18,011 nt of DNA from VAZQ01 sp036498625 (GTDB lineage Bacteria; Pseudomonadota; Alphaproteobacteria; Rhizobiales; Xanthobacteraceae), in NCBI GenBank assembly GCA_036498625.1, contig DASYFD010000177.1, positions 1 to 18,011 of the forward strand. The letters are read 5' to 3'. Numbering within the stretch: the stretch's first letter is position 1; each line of letters begins with the position of its first letter. This document shows, piece after piece, positions 1-8,137 of this stretch. The notes below the pieces were generated by a model. The model ran no database searches, was not told the origin of the DNA, and was given only the letters and a program-made list of their open reading frames with translations. The position numbers and the translations under genes are program-made.

Positions 1-877
1 AGTGGAAGATGCCCAGGTCGTTGAACTGCTTCTCGATCGAGGGCGAGACGTGGGCGAGCTTCTTGAGGTCGTCGGCGACGCCACGGGGTCCGGAAAGCAC
101 CTCGTAGCCCGGATTGTCGACCGCCGGCGGCAGCTCCTCGGCGATCGGCTCGTGGGCGGCGCCGGTATCTATTCCCATATCGCCCTGGGCACGCGAGATG
201 CCGTCGATGGCGGCGCGGGCGATGAGATCGCAATACAGATTGACGGCGCGGCTGGCGTCATCGTTGCCCGGAACCAGGAAGGTGATGCCCTCGGGGTCGC
301 AATTGGTATCGACCACGGCGGCCACCGGAATATTCAGCCGCCGGGCCTCCTTGATCGCAATATCCTCCTTGTTGGTATCGATCACGAACAGGAGGTCGGG
401 CAATCCGCCCATATCCTTGATGCCGCCGAGCGCCCGGTTGAGCTTGTCGCGCTCGCGCTGGAGCGTCAGTCGCTCCTTCTTGGTGTAGCCCTGGGCCTCG
501 CCCGAGCCGAGCATGTCGTCGAGCTTGCGCAGGCGGTTGATGGACTGGGAGATGGTCTTCCAGTTGGTCAGCGTGCCGCCGAGCCAGCGCGAATTGACGT
601 AGTACTGCGCGCAACGCTTGGCCGCGTCGGCGATGGAGTCCTGCGCCTGGCGCTTGGTGCCCACGAACAGGATCCGGCCGCCCTTGGCGACCGTGTCGCT
701 GACCGCCTGCAGGGCGCGGTGGAGCATCGGCACCGATTGCTGGAGATCGATGATGTGGATGTTGTTGCGGACGCCAAAGATGTAGCCCGCCATCTTCGGG
801 TTCCAGCGGTGGGCCTGGTGGCCGAAGTGAACACCAGCTTCCAAGAGCTGACGCATGGAGTAGTCAGGTAACGCCAT
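1..877 (-). CDS. rpsB: 30S ribosomal protein S2 (3' end outside window)
   Basis: Structural protein of the small ribosomal subunit, needed for late 30S assembly and for docking of S1. Reading the minus strand from the ATG at 877-875 gives MALPDYSMRQLLEAGVHFGH, then HRWNPKM, then IHIIDLQQ, FVGTKRQAQ, RWLGGTLTNW and PDLLFVIDTN, which are the conserved S2 blocks in the right order. At least 292 codons are present and the frame is still open at the window edge, so the C-terminus is missing. S2 is usually about 240-330 residues, and the visible tail after residue 230 is the variable alphaproteobacterial extension. The start is supported by a GGAG-type ribosome binding site (CCGGAGAACCAAT before ATG). 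tsf, the usual next gene, would lie off the left edge. Family assignment is certain; total length is unknown. Confidence 0.97.
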   Translation of the reverse strand, partial: MALPDYSMRQLLEAGVHFGHQAHRWNPKMAGYIFGVRNNIHIIDLQQSVPMLHRALQAVSDTVAKGGRILFVGTKRQAQDSIADAAKRCAQYYVNSRWLGGTLTNWKTISQSINRLRKLDDMLGSGEAQGYTKKERLTLQRERDKLNRALGGIKDMGGLPDLLFVIDTNKEDIAIKEARRLNIPVAAVVDTNCDPEGITFLVPGNDDASRAVNLYCDLIARAAIDGISRAQGDMGIDTGAAHEPIAEELPPAVDNPGYEVLSGPRGVADDLKKLAHVSPSIEKQFNDLGIFH

Positions 878-899
878 ATTGGTTCTCCGGTTGAGCCGC

Positions 900-965
900 C
901 GCGGACCCGTGAGCTTCCTTCCCTTGCGGGATGGAGCCACCGGACGGCAAAAGCCAAGGTCCGCG
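900..965 (-). promoter_or_regulatory. Structured rpsB mRNA leader, candidate S2 autoregulatory element
   Basis: The predicted rpsB leader holds a perfect 8-bp stem: CGCGGACC at 965-958 pairs with GGTCCGCG at 907-900. It encloses a smaller hairpin, TCCC-GCAA-GGGA (931-920), closed by a GNRA-type tetraloop. The structure starts about 9 bases after the predicted transcription start and ends about 22 bases before the start codon. Ribosomal protein operons commonly carry such leaders, bound by one of their own products. Binding by S2 is inference; only the pairing is seen. Confidence 0.4.
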
Positions 966-980
966 TGTGAGATGGCGCGG

Positions 981-1009
981 CTTATATAGGGCGAGACCGG
1001 CAAGAGCAA
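981..1009 (-). promoter_or_regulatory. Probable housekeeping promoter of rpsB
   Basis: On the minus strand TTGCTC (1009-1004) is followed after 17 bases by TATAAG (986-981), a good sigma-70-type match for a high-GC alphaproteobacterium. The predicted transcription start near 974 leaves a leader of about 97 bases before the rpsB ATG at 877. This is inferred from sequence only. Confidence 0.6.
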
Positions 1010-1148
1010 GCATGTTGCGGGCGGTTCGGGTCCCGGCCGGGCGGCGCTCGATTTGGCATCGCGCCGGCGGGCCGTTTTCGGTAAGCTGACCCCCTATCGC
1101 CCGGGCATGTCCATGCCCTCCGGTCAAAAAACGCAAGGGAGGAAGATC

Positions 1149-2900
1149 GTGTCTGCAAGAGGCATAACCGCAGCATTGGCATCGATCGCCGTTGCCGCCA
1201 TGGCGATGCCGGCGCTGGCCGCCGACGTCTCCGCGCAACGCCTGCTCAACACCGCCGACGAGCCGCAGAACTGGCTCATCGTCCACCACGACTACAACAA
1301 TTCCCGCCACTCGCTGCTCAAGGACGTCAACCGCGACACCATCAAGGACCTCAAGCTCAAGTTCATCGTCTCGATCGGCGGACGCTCGACCGGCGGCACG
1401 CTGCGGGGCAAGGAGGAATCGACCCCGCTGGTCGACGACGGCTTCATGTATGTGGCCGATACCTGGGATCGGGTCATGAAATTCGACGTCCGCAGCGGGA
1501 CCGAGGCGGTGCCGCTGTGGCGCTACGATCCCAAGATCACGCAATCGCGCACCAATCGCGGGATCGCGATGTACGGCAACAAGGTCTTCATCGGCACCAA
1601 CGACATGCGCATGATCGCGCTCAACCGCGACTCCGGCGAGGTGGCCTGGGAGGTGCAGGCGCGCGCTCCCACCGACCCGGTCACCGGGACGCCCTCGGCC
1701 AAGACCCAAGGGTTCACGGCGGCCCCGCTGGCGCTCAAGACCCGCGGTGGCAAGGAGCTGGTGCTGCAGGGCGAGAGCTCCGGCGGGCAGCTCGGCACCC
1801 GCAGCTGGATCGGCGCCTGGGACGTCAATACCGGGGAGCTGGCCTGGCGCACCTTCACCATCCCGGCCCCGGGCGAGCCCGGCTCCGAGACCTGGAAGGA
1901 CAACCACAATGCCTGGCGGGTCGGCGGCGGCGGCGTCTGGCAGACCGCCTCCTACGATCCGGCCACCAACCTGGTGTTTTACGGCACCGGCGACGCCTTC
2001 CCGAGCTTTGATCCCGAGTTCCGGCCGGGCGACAACCTGTTCACCGCCAGCACCATCGCGCTCGATGCCGATACCGGCAAGATCGTCTGGTATTTCCAGG
2101 AGACGCCGAACGAGCACTGGGATTTCGACACGCCGAGCCCGAAGATGCTGTACGAGGTCTCGCTCAACGGCGAGACCCGCAAGGTGGTGGCGAACTTCTC
2201 CCGCAACGGCTTCTACTACACGCTCGACCGCACCAATGGGCAGTTCCTGCGTGCCGACCAGTATCAGGAGAAGGTCAACTGGACCAAGGGTATCGACCCC
2301 AAGACCGGCAAGCCCGTCGACTATGATCCCAATCGCAACGTGCAGCTCTATGCCGGAGTCGGCGGCATGCGCGGCAAGCCCGGCCAGGAGGCCTGCCCCT
2401 GGTACAACGGCTCGCCGACCTTCTTCCCGCCCACCCTCGATCAGAAACGCATGATCGCCTATGTGGGGGGCGCCGAGGGCTGCTGGGCCGGCACCAACGT
2501 CAAGACGCCACTCGACGAGGCCAAGGACTATGTCGGACTGCCCCCGTGCTGTCAGGAGCAGGGACGCATCACGGCCCATGGCGCGATCTGGGCCATGGAC
2601 CTGCGCACCGGCAAGGTGGTCGCGAAGACGCAGTTCCCGGCCATAAGCGAGTCCGGCATGCTGAGCACCGAGGGAGATGTCCTGTTCAACGGGCGCCCGG
2701 ACGGCCATTTCAAGGCCTATGATTCAGATACCCTCAAGGAGCTGTGGAGCTTCAGCCTCGGCACCCCGATCACGGCGCCACCGATGACCTACAGCGTCGG
2801 CGGCAAGCAGTATGTCGCCGTGGTCGCCGGCGGCGCGGTCGGCGCGCGCGGCGGCGGTCTCTACCAGCCTACGGCGATCGTCGCGGTGTTCGGGTTCTGA
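1149..2900 (+). CDS. PQQ-dependent quinoprotein dehydrogenase (methanol/ethanol-type beta-propeller), periplasmic
   Basis: Oxidises an alcohol, sugar or aldehyde in the periplasm using pyrroloquinoline quinone; the substrate cannot be read from sequence. The GTG at 1149 is chosen because AAGGGAGGA lies 7 bases upstream and a signal peptide follows at once (hydrophobic residues 7-24, cleavage after PALA-A). The product is 583 residues, with repeated propeller motifs such as DADTGKIVW, DVNTGELAW and DLRTGKVVA. The catalytic aspartate should be Asp325 in HWDFD, and Asp327 two residues later matches the extra carboxylate of lanthanide enzymes. Usual metal ligands Glu and Asn appear as Gln214 (GGQLGTR) and Asp282 (GTGD). 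The vicinal cysteine pair next to PQQ is absent (TQSRTNRG, 131-138); a CC pair sits at 467-468 instead. There is no CxxCH, so no fused cytochrome. A GGGCATG/CATGCCC palindrome (1103-1118) precedes the ribosome binding site. An in-frame ATG at 1053 is a less likely start. Confidence 0.92.
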   Translation: MSARGITAALASIAVAAMAMPALAADVSAQRLLNTADEPQNWLIVHHDYNNSRHSLLKDVNRDTIKDLKLKFIVSIGGRSTGGTLRGKEESTPLVDDGFMYVADTWDRVMKFDVRSGTEAVPLWRYDPKITQSRTNRGIAMYGNKVFIGTNDMRMIALNRDSGEVAWEVQARAPTDPVTGTPSAKTQGFTAAPLALKTRGGKELVLQGESSGGQLGTRSWIGAWDVNTGELAWRTFTIPAPGEPGSETWKDNHNAWRVGGGGVWQTASYDPATNLVFYGTGDAFPSFDPEFRPGDNLFTASTIALDADTGKIVWYFQETPNEHWDFDTPSPKMLYEVSLNGETRKVVANFSRNGFYYTLDRTNGQFLRADQYQEKVNWTKGIDPKTGKPVDYDPNRNVQLYAGVGGMRGKPGQEACPWYNGSPTFFPPTLDQKRMIAYVGGAEGCWAGTNVKTPLDEAKDYVGLPPCCQEQGRITAHGAIWAMDLRTGKVVAKTQFPAISESGMLSTEGDVLFNGRPDGHFKAYDSDTLKELWSFSLGTPITAPPMTYSVGGKQYVAVVAGGAVGARGGGLYQPTAIVAVFGF

Positions 2901-2944
2901 TCGATCGAGGATCGCGAACGCGGCAATTCACCGCTCAACCCATG

Positions 2945-2972
2945 GCCGAAGCCGGATGTTTCCGGCTTCGGC
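2945..2972 (+). terminator. Perfect 12-bp hairpin after the quinoprotein gene
   Basis: GCCGAAGCCGGA (2945-2956), a TGTT loop and TCCGGCTTCGGC (2961-2972) form a perfect stem starting 44 bases after the dehydrogenase stop codon. No T-run follows, so it is not a classical intrinsic terminator. It may pause or terminate transcription with Rho, protect the 3' end of the mRNA, or be an interspersed palindrome. The next 11 bases, TGAAACCGGTG (2973-2983), also occur beside the hairpin at 15080-15101. Confidence 0.5.
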
Positions 2973-2998
2973 TGAAACCGGTGGCAGATATCCTGAAC

Positions 2999-3715
2999 AT
3001 GCGTCGCCATTCCATTCTGTTGGCCGCGGCTCTGGCGGCGGGGCTCGGCCTTGGCGGCGCGCGGGCGCAAGAGCTGGCGACCAAAATCTGGGACATCCGG
3101 CTCGGCACGCCGGTCGCCGGCTTGCCGCTCGATCAGTTCGTCGATCCGGCCTGCGGCAACAATGGCGGGCCGCCCTCGCGGACGCTCGCGAGCTTCGCCG
3201 ACTTCGCGCTCTGCCCGCTCGACAAGGCGACCGGCCTGCATGAGGTCTGGTTCCGCTACGACGATGAGCTTGAATATATCGCGCGCGCGCGGCGCTCCGA
3301 GATCATGATCCGGCTTTACCAGGCCAATGCGCTGGGCGGGCAGCCGATCATCACGTCGCTGCTGATCGACGACGCCGGCCTGGTCGAAGGCTACCGGATC
3401 GTCAACGATCCGCGCGCCGCCGGCAGCACCCGGATCGAGGCCTACGGCATCGTCGAATTGTTCAAGGGCATGGTGGCGCCGGGTCTCGACTGCGTCGACC
3501 TGCCGCCGGCCGCGGGCGAGCGGCCGGTCGAAGATTTGTTCGTCAAGCAGTCGTGCGAATCGAAGGCGGACGGCCAGGTGACCAGGATCGAGGCCCGCCA
3601 TTACTACAAGCCCGGGCAATTCGTGGTGAACCCGAACGACAATCGCATCACCCAGAACGAGTTCGAGAGCTCGGCCCGGCTCGAGGTGTTCCGGCCGCCG
3701 GCGGCCGCCAAGTAG
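2999..3715 (+). CDS. Exported protein of unknown function
   Basis: I recognise no family. The ATG at 2999 starts a clear signal peptide (MRRHS, hydrophobic AALAAGLGLGG, cleavage after ARA-Q near residue 23), giving 238 residues and a predicted soluble periplasmic mature protein. The mature part has four cysteines (in DPACGNN, FALCPLD, GLDCVDL and KQSCESK), which could form two disulfides. It has many acidic and arginine residues and no obvious catalytic motif. An in-frame ATG at 2942 would add 19 residues and hide the signal peptide, so I reject it. The ribosome binding site is weak. It lies 98 bases after the quinoprotein gene on the same strand, and its stop is 12 bases from the convergent pentapeptide-repeat gene. 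Shared export suggests, but does not show, a link to the dehydrogenase. Confidence 0.8.
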   Translation: MRRHSILLAAALAAGLGLGGARAQELATKIWDIRLGTPVAGLPLDQFVDPACGNNGGPPSRTLASFADFALCPLDKATGLHEVWFRYDDELEYIARARRSEIMIRLYQANALGGQPIITSLLIDDAGLVEGYRIVNDPRAAGSTRIEAYGIVELFKGMVAPGLDCVDLPPAAGERPVEDLFVKQSCESKADGQVTRIEARHYYKPGQFVVNPNDNRITQNEFESSARLEVFRPPAAAK

Positions 3716-3727
3716 CCGGCACCCGCG

Positions 3728-4504
3728 TTATGGATGAATGGAGTTGTCCGGCATCATGGCGCCGGTCAGGATCGTTCCGGCCTGATTGGCATCGGTGAGA
3801 TTGGCCGAGCGCAGCACCGCATAGCTCAGGTCGGCCGAGCTCAGATCGGCGACGCCGAGATCGGCGAGAAAGAATATGGATTGGCGCAGCGCCGCGCCGT
3901 GCAGATTGACTTGGCGCATATTGGCGCCCGTGAAATCCGTGCTGTCGGCGACCGCGCCGCGCAGATTGGCGCGCAGCATGCGTCCTTGATGCAGGTTGGC
4001 GCCATCGAGCCGGGCGCCCGCGAAGCTCGCGTCGTCGAGCTGGGCGGCTTCCAGATCCGCCTCGGTGAGGTTGGCGCCGTCGAGCTTGCCGCCGAGCATA
4101 TGGATGCTGCCCATCAGGGCCTCGGTCAGGTCGGCGCCGGAAAAGTCGGCGCGGCCGGCCTCCGCTTCGAACAGCATCGCGCCCTTCATCTTGGCGTGGC
4201 TCAGATTGGCCTGCAGGAGGCTGGTCTTGTTGAGATTGGCGCCGGTGAGATCGGCGCCCGCCAGATTGGCGCCGCGCAGCAGGGCGCGATGCAGGCTGGC
4301 CTCGCTCAGGTTGGCGCCCGCCAGATTGGCGCCGGTCAGGTCCCGCCGCTTGAGCTTGGCGCCGGCGAGGTCGCAGCCCGGGCAATCCTTGCTCCGTCCG
4401 GCGAGAAAAGCCGCCACATCCTGTGCCGGCGCGGCGCCGGCACTGCACAGGAGCGTGATCGCGGCAATGGCCATGGCGACCGCGGCGGCGACTGGGCGAT
4501 GCAT
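3728..4504 (-). CDS. Exported pentapeptide-repeat protein
   Basis: Predicted exported protein whose mature part is almost wholly A(D/N)LXX repeats, the signature of a right-handed quadrilateral beta-helix. Starting at the ATG at 4504 gives 258 residues: a signal peptide (hydrophobic 5-24, cleavage near APA-Q at 27/28), a short linker with Cys41-Pro-Gly-Cys44, then about forty repeats such as DLTGANLAGANLSEASLHRA up to the C-terminus. Cytoplasmic members (MfpA, Qnr) bind DNA gyrase by mimicking DNA; an exported form would not do this, and the function is unknown. It is 73 bases downstream of dnaE on the same strand and may share its transcript. The regular repeat leaves a long, low-complexity open frame on the plus strand (3734-4618), which is not a gene. 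Confidence 0.88.
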   Translation of the reverse strand: MHRPVAAAVAMAIAAITLLCSAGAAPAQDVAAFLAGRSKDCPGCDLAGAKLKRRDLTGANLAGANLSEASLHRALLRGANLAGADLTGANLNKTSLLQANLSHAKMKGAMLFEAEAGRADFSGADLTEALMGSIHMLGGKLDGANLTEADLEAAQLDDASFAGARLDGANLHQGRMLRANLRGAVADSTDFTGANMRQVNLHGAALRQSIFFLADLGVADLSSADLSYAVLRSANLTDANQAGTILTGAMMPDNSIHP

Positions 4505-4577
4505 CGGGCGCCTCGCTTGTCCCGCCGTTGCCTCCCCCGCCAGCGAGGGACGGCCGATTTGCGGGTAGCGGTTGGTA

Positions 4578-7500
4578 TCACACCGCCTCGACCGCGACCA
4601 CTCCCGGCACCGCCTTGATGGCGCCGGCAATTTGCGGCGAGACCCGGAAGCGGCCCGGCAGCTTGACCTCAACCTCGGTGCCCTGATCGAGCATCAGGAT
4701 CACCGATACCTCGCCGTCGGGCTTCGCCGGGCCCGATCGCGCCGGCAGGGGCGCTGATCCCTCCAGCCGTTTGGCGACGCTCTCGATCGGGGCGGGGTCG
4801 CGCAGGAAGATGCGCAGGCCCTTCTGCAGCTTGGCGGCGGCCTCGTCGAGCGGCTCGGCCATCTGGATGCGCGCCCGCACATCGTCGCCTTGCAGCTCTG
4901 CCGAGAGCGTGAGCAGGAGCGCCCGGCCCGGCTCCAGGACGTCGCGGAATTGCGCCAGCCCTTCGGAGAATACCACCGCCTCGAAATGCCCGGACGGATC
5001 CGACAGCTCGATGATGCCCATCTTGCTGCCGGTGCGGGTGCGCCGTTCGAGCCGGGCCACGACGGTGCCGGCGACCTTGCCGCTGCTTGCGCCCGCCTTC
5101 ACGGCGCGGGCGAATTCGGCCCATGACTGGACGCGCAGGCGCTTGAGCGCGGCCGCGTAATCGTCGAGCGGGTGGCCGGAGAGAAAGAACCCGATCGCCT
5201 CGAACTCCTTCTGCAGCCGTTCGGACGGGAGCCACGGCTCGACCGCAGGCAGCCCCAGCGGCGCGCGTGCGGTCGCGCCGCCGAACAGCTCCGACTGGCC
5301 GGTGGTTTGCGCCTCGTGGGTGCGCTGGGCGGAGGAGAGCATGAAGTCGACGGTGGCGAAGACGCGGGCGCGGTTCGCCTCGATCGCGTCGAAGGCGCCG
5401 GCGGCGGCGAGGCTCTCCAGCACCCGCTTGTTGATGGCGCGCGGGTTCACCCGGTCGGCGAAATCCGCAAGGTCGGTGAAGCCGCGCTCGCCGCGCGCCG
5501 CCACGATGGCCTCGACCGCCTGCGCCCCCACCCCTTTGAGCGCAGCGAGCGCGTAGTGGATGGTTTTGCCCTCAACATCGAAGGCGGCGCCGGAGCGGTT
5601 GACCGAGGGCGCCTCGACCTTGATTCCCAGCCGCTGCGCCTCGCCGCGGAACTCGGCGAGCTTGTCGGTATTGCTCATGTCGAGCGTCATCGAGGCGGCC
5701 AGGAACTCCACCGGATGGTTCGCCTTCATGTAGGCGGTCTGATAGGTGAGCAGCGCATAGGGCGCCGAGTGCGACTTGTTGAAGCCGTATTCCGCGAACT
5801 TGGCGCAGGCGTCGAAGATGGTGCTGGCGACGGCCGCGTCGACGCCGCGCTCGACCGCGCCGGCGAGGAAGCGGCCGCGCTGGGCGGCCATCTCCGCCTT
5901 GATCTTCTTGCCCATGGCCCGGCGCAGCAGGTCGGCTTCGGCGAGGCTATAGCCGGCGAGGTCGCGCGCGATCTGCTGCACCTGCTCCTGATAGGTGATG
6001 ATCCCGTAGGTCGGCTCCAGGATCGGCTGCAGCTTGGGATGGAGATATTCGATCTGCTCCTGCCCGAGCTTGCGCGCGCAATAGGTCGGGATGTTCGCCA
6101 TCGGTCCGGGCCGATAGAGGGCGACCAGCACGATGATGTCCTCGAAACGGTCGGGACGCATGTCGACCAGCGCGCGGCGCATGCCCTGGCTTTCCACCTG
6201 GAAGATGCCGACGGTCTCGCCGTGGGCCAGGGTCTCGAAGGTCTTGGGATCGTCGAGCGGGATGCCCAGGAGATCGATCTCGATACCGCGCTTGCGCACC
6301 AGCGCGACCGCGGTCTGCAGCACCGTCAGGGTCTTGAGGCCGAGGAAATCGAACTTCACCAGCCCGGCCTGCTCGACCCATTTCATGTTGAACTGGGTCA
6401 CCGGCATCAGCGATTTCGGATCGCGATAGAGCGGCACCATCTCGGCCAGCTGGCGTTCGCCGATCACGATGCCGGCGGCGTGGGTCGAGGCATGCCGATG
6501 CAGGCCTTCGAGCCGCTGGGCGATGTCGAACGCGCGCTTGACCACCGGGTCGCTGTCGCGGGCCGCCTGCAGGCGCGGCTCGTCCTCGATGGCGCGCTTG
6601 AGCGAGATCGGGCTGGCGGGATTCTGCGGCACCAGCTTGCACAGCTTGTCGACCTGCCCATAGGGCATCTGCAGGACGCGGCCGACGTCGCGCAGCACGC
6701 CGCGCGCCTGCAGGGTGCCGAAAGTGATGATCTGCGCCACGTGCTCGCGGCCGTATCTCTGCTGGACGTAGCGGATCACCTCGTCGCGCCGGTCCTGGCA
6801 GAAGTCGATGTCGAAGTCGGGCATCGACACGCGCTCGGGATTGAGGAAGCGCTCGAACAGGAGGCCGAACCGGATCGGGTCGAGATCGGTGATGGTGAGC
6901 GCATAAGCGACCAGCGAGCCGGCACCCGAGCCGCGGCCGGGGCCGACCGGAATTCCTTGCGCCTTGGCCCACTGAATGAAATCGGCGACGATGAGGAAAT
7001 AGCCCGGATACTTCATGCTGGCGATGACGCCGAGCTCGTAGGCGAGGCGCTCGCGATAGTCCTCGACGCTGCGGCCGCTCGCCAGCCCATGGACGCTCAG
7101 GCGCCGTTCGAGCCCGGCCTGCGCCTGCCGGCGCAGCTCGTCGGCTTCGTCCATGGCGGTGCTGTCCGCCCCGACCGAGAAACGCGGCAGGATCGGCGCC
7201 TGCATGCGGGGCCGGAACGCGCAGCGCTGCGCGATCTCGATGGTGGAGGCCAAAGCCTCCGGCAGATCGGCGAACAGCGCCGCCATCTCGGCGCGGGTCT
7301 TGAACCGGTGCTCCGCGGTGAGCTGGCGCCGGTCGGTCTCGGCCACGTAGCGGCCTTCGGCGATGCAGATCAGCGCGTCGTGGGCTTCGTAATCGTCACG
7401 GGTCGCAAAAAACGGCTCATTGCTGGCGACCAGCGGAATGCCCTGCGCATAGGCCAACTCGACCAGGGCGGCTTCGGCCAGCCGCTCGGCTGCGGTGCCG

Positions 7501-8048
7501 TGGCGCTGCAGCTCGACATAGAGCCGATCGCCGAACAGCGCCAGCAGCGCGGCGCAGCGCGCCGCCGCGAGGCTGCCCTGGCCGGCCACGATTGCGGCAT
7601 CGAGCGGACCGCTGGGGCCGCCGGTGAGCGCGATCAGCCCCTGCGCCTCGGCCTCCAGCCAGGCGAGCTTGATGTGCGGGGGCTCATTGGCCGGGGTCTC
7701 CAGGAACGCGCGCGAATTGAGCCGCATCAGGCTGCGATAGCCGGCCTCGCGGGCGGCCAGGAGAACGATGCGCGGACGGATGAGCGGCAGACCGCCGGTC
7801 GCGCGCGGACCGGCCTCCTGGTCGGCAAAATCCACCGCCAGCGCGCAGCCGATGATCGGCTGGATCCCATGGCCCGCCATCTTGTCGGAGAATTCGAGCG
7901 CGCCGAACATGTTGTCGGTGTCGGTAAGCGCGAGCGCGGGCTGCCGGTCGGCCTTGGCGAGCTCAGCCAGCCGCGCGATCGGCAGCGCACCCTCCAAGAG
8001 GGAATAGGACGAGTGCACGTGAAGGTGCACGAAAGTAGGGTCTGCCAT
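4578..8048 (-). CDS. dnaE: DNA polymerase III alpha subunit, replicative
   Basis: Catalytic subunit of the chromosomal replicase. The 1156-residue length fits DnaE1. The order is: PHP domain (about 1-280, starting FVHLHVHSSYSLLEG); palm with VGPGRGSGAGSLVAY (about 368-382) and MPDFDIDF, where Asp411 and Asp413 are the first two catalytic aspartates; the third in LVKFDFLGLKTL; thumb and fingers with EYGFNKSHSAPYALLTYQTA; helix-hairpin-helix; a beta-clamp-binding motif QSELF; OB-fold with GSKMGIIELSDPSG; and a C-terminal tau-binding region. In the PHP domain the usual TDHGN is TDTDN and LLDG is LLEG, so metal-dependent proofreading there is probably lost, as in other proteobacteria that use a separate DnaQ. 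The ATG at 8048 is the family start. The gene follows the sidA-like gene by 272 bases that hold repeats. Confidence 0.98.
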   Translation of the reverse strand: MADPTFVHLHVHSSYSLLEGALPIARLAELAKADRQPALALTDTDNMFGALEFSDKMAGHGIQPIIGCALAVDFADQEAGPRATGGLPLIRPRIVLLAAREAGYRSLMRLNSRAFLETPANEPPHIKLAWLEAEAQGLIALTGGPSGPLDAAIVAGQGSLAAARCAALLALFGDRLYVELQRHGTAAERLAEAALVELAYAQGIPLVASNEPFFATRDDYEAHDALICIAEGRYVAETDRRQLTAEHRFKTRAEMAALFADLPEALASTIEIAQRCAFRPRMQAPILPRFSVGADSTAMDEADELRRQAQAGLERRLSVHGLASGRSVEDYRERLAYELGVIASMKYPGYFLIVADFIQWAKAQGIPVGPGRGSGAGSLVAYALTITDLDPIRFGLLFERFLNPERVSMPDFDIDFCQDRRDEVIRYVQQRYGREHVAQIITFGTLQARGVLRDVGRVLQMPYGQVDKLCKLVPQNPASPISLKRAIEDEPRLQAARDSDPVVKRAFDIAQRLEGLHRHASTHAAGIVIGERQLAEMVPLYRDPKSLMPVTQFNMKWVEQAGLVKFDFLGLKTLTVLQTAVALVRKRGIEIDLLGIPLDDPKTFETLAHGETVGIFQVESQGMRRALVDMRPDRFEDIIVLVALYRPGPMANIPTYCARKLGQEQIEYLHPKLQPILEPTYGIITYQEQVQQIARDLAGYSLAEADLLRRAMGKKIKAEMAAQRGRFLAGAVERGVDAAVASTIFDACAKFAEYGFNKSHSAPYALLTYQTAYMKANHPVEFLAASMTLDMSNTDKLAEFRGEAQRLGIKVEAPSVNRSGAAFDVEGKTIHYALAALKGVGAQAVEAIVAARGERGFTDLADFADRVNPRAINKRVLESLAAAGAFDAIEANRARVFATVDFMLSSAQRTHEAQTTGQSELFGGATARAPLGLPAVEPWLPSERLQKEFEAIGFFLSGHPLDDYAAALKRLRVQSWAEFARAVKAGASSGKVAGTVVARLERRTRTGSKMGIIELSDPSGHFEAVVFSEGLAQFRDVLEPGRALLLTLSAELQGDDVRARIQMAEPLDEAAAKLQKGLRIFLRDPAPIESVAKRLEGSAPLPARSGPAKPDGEVSVILMLDQGTEVEVKLPGRFRVSPQIAGAIKAVPGVVAVEAV

Positions 8049-8137
8049 GGAGCCCTCGCGAATCTGAGCGGGTGATCGTGCGGGTCACGGCATGTCTTTG
8101 TCCATCGCCACAGCCGAAAACATGCGGCCGTTGCGTC

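Noticed and set aside
864..2708. 614-codon minus-strand open frame opposite the quinoprotein gene
   Set aside because: It mirrors a high-GC gene, its residues (runs of GAGL, RGR, DEL) match no family, and it overlaps both the rpsB start and a well-supported plus-strand gene.
3734..4618. 294-codon plus-strand repeat protein rich in GAGEIGA motifs
   Set aside because: It is the antisense of the pentapeptide repeats; the regular 15-base DNA period leaves this frame open. The minus-strand product has a signal peptide and the real motif.
5172..8075. 967-codon plus-strand open frame opposite dnaE
   Set aside because: dnaE is unmistakable on the minus strand; the opposite frame is Arg/Leu/Gly/Asp-rich with no domain and is a GC-bias artefact.
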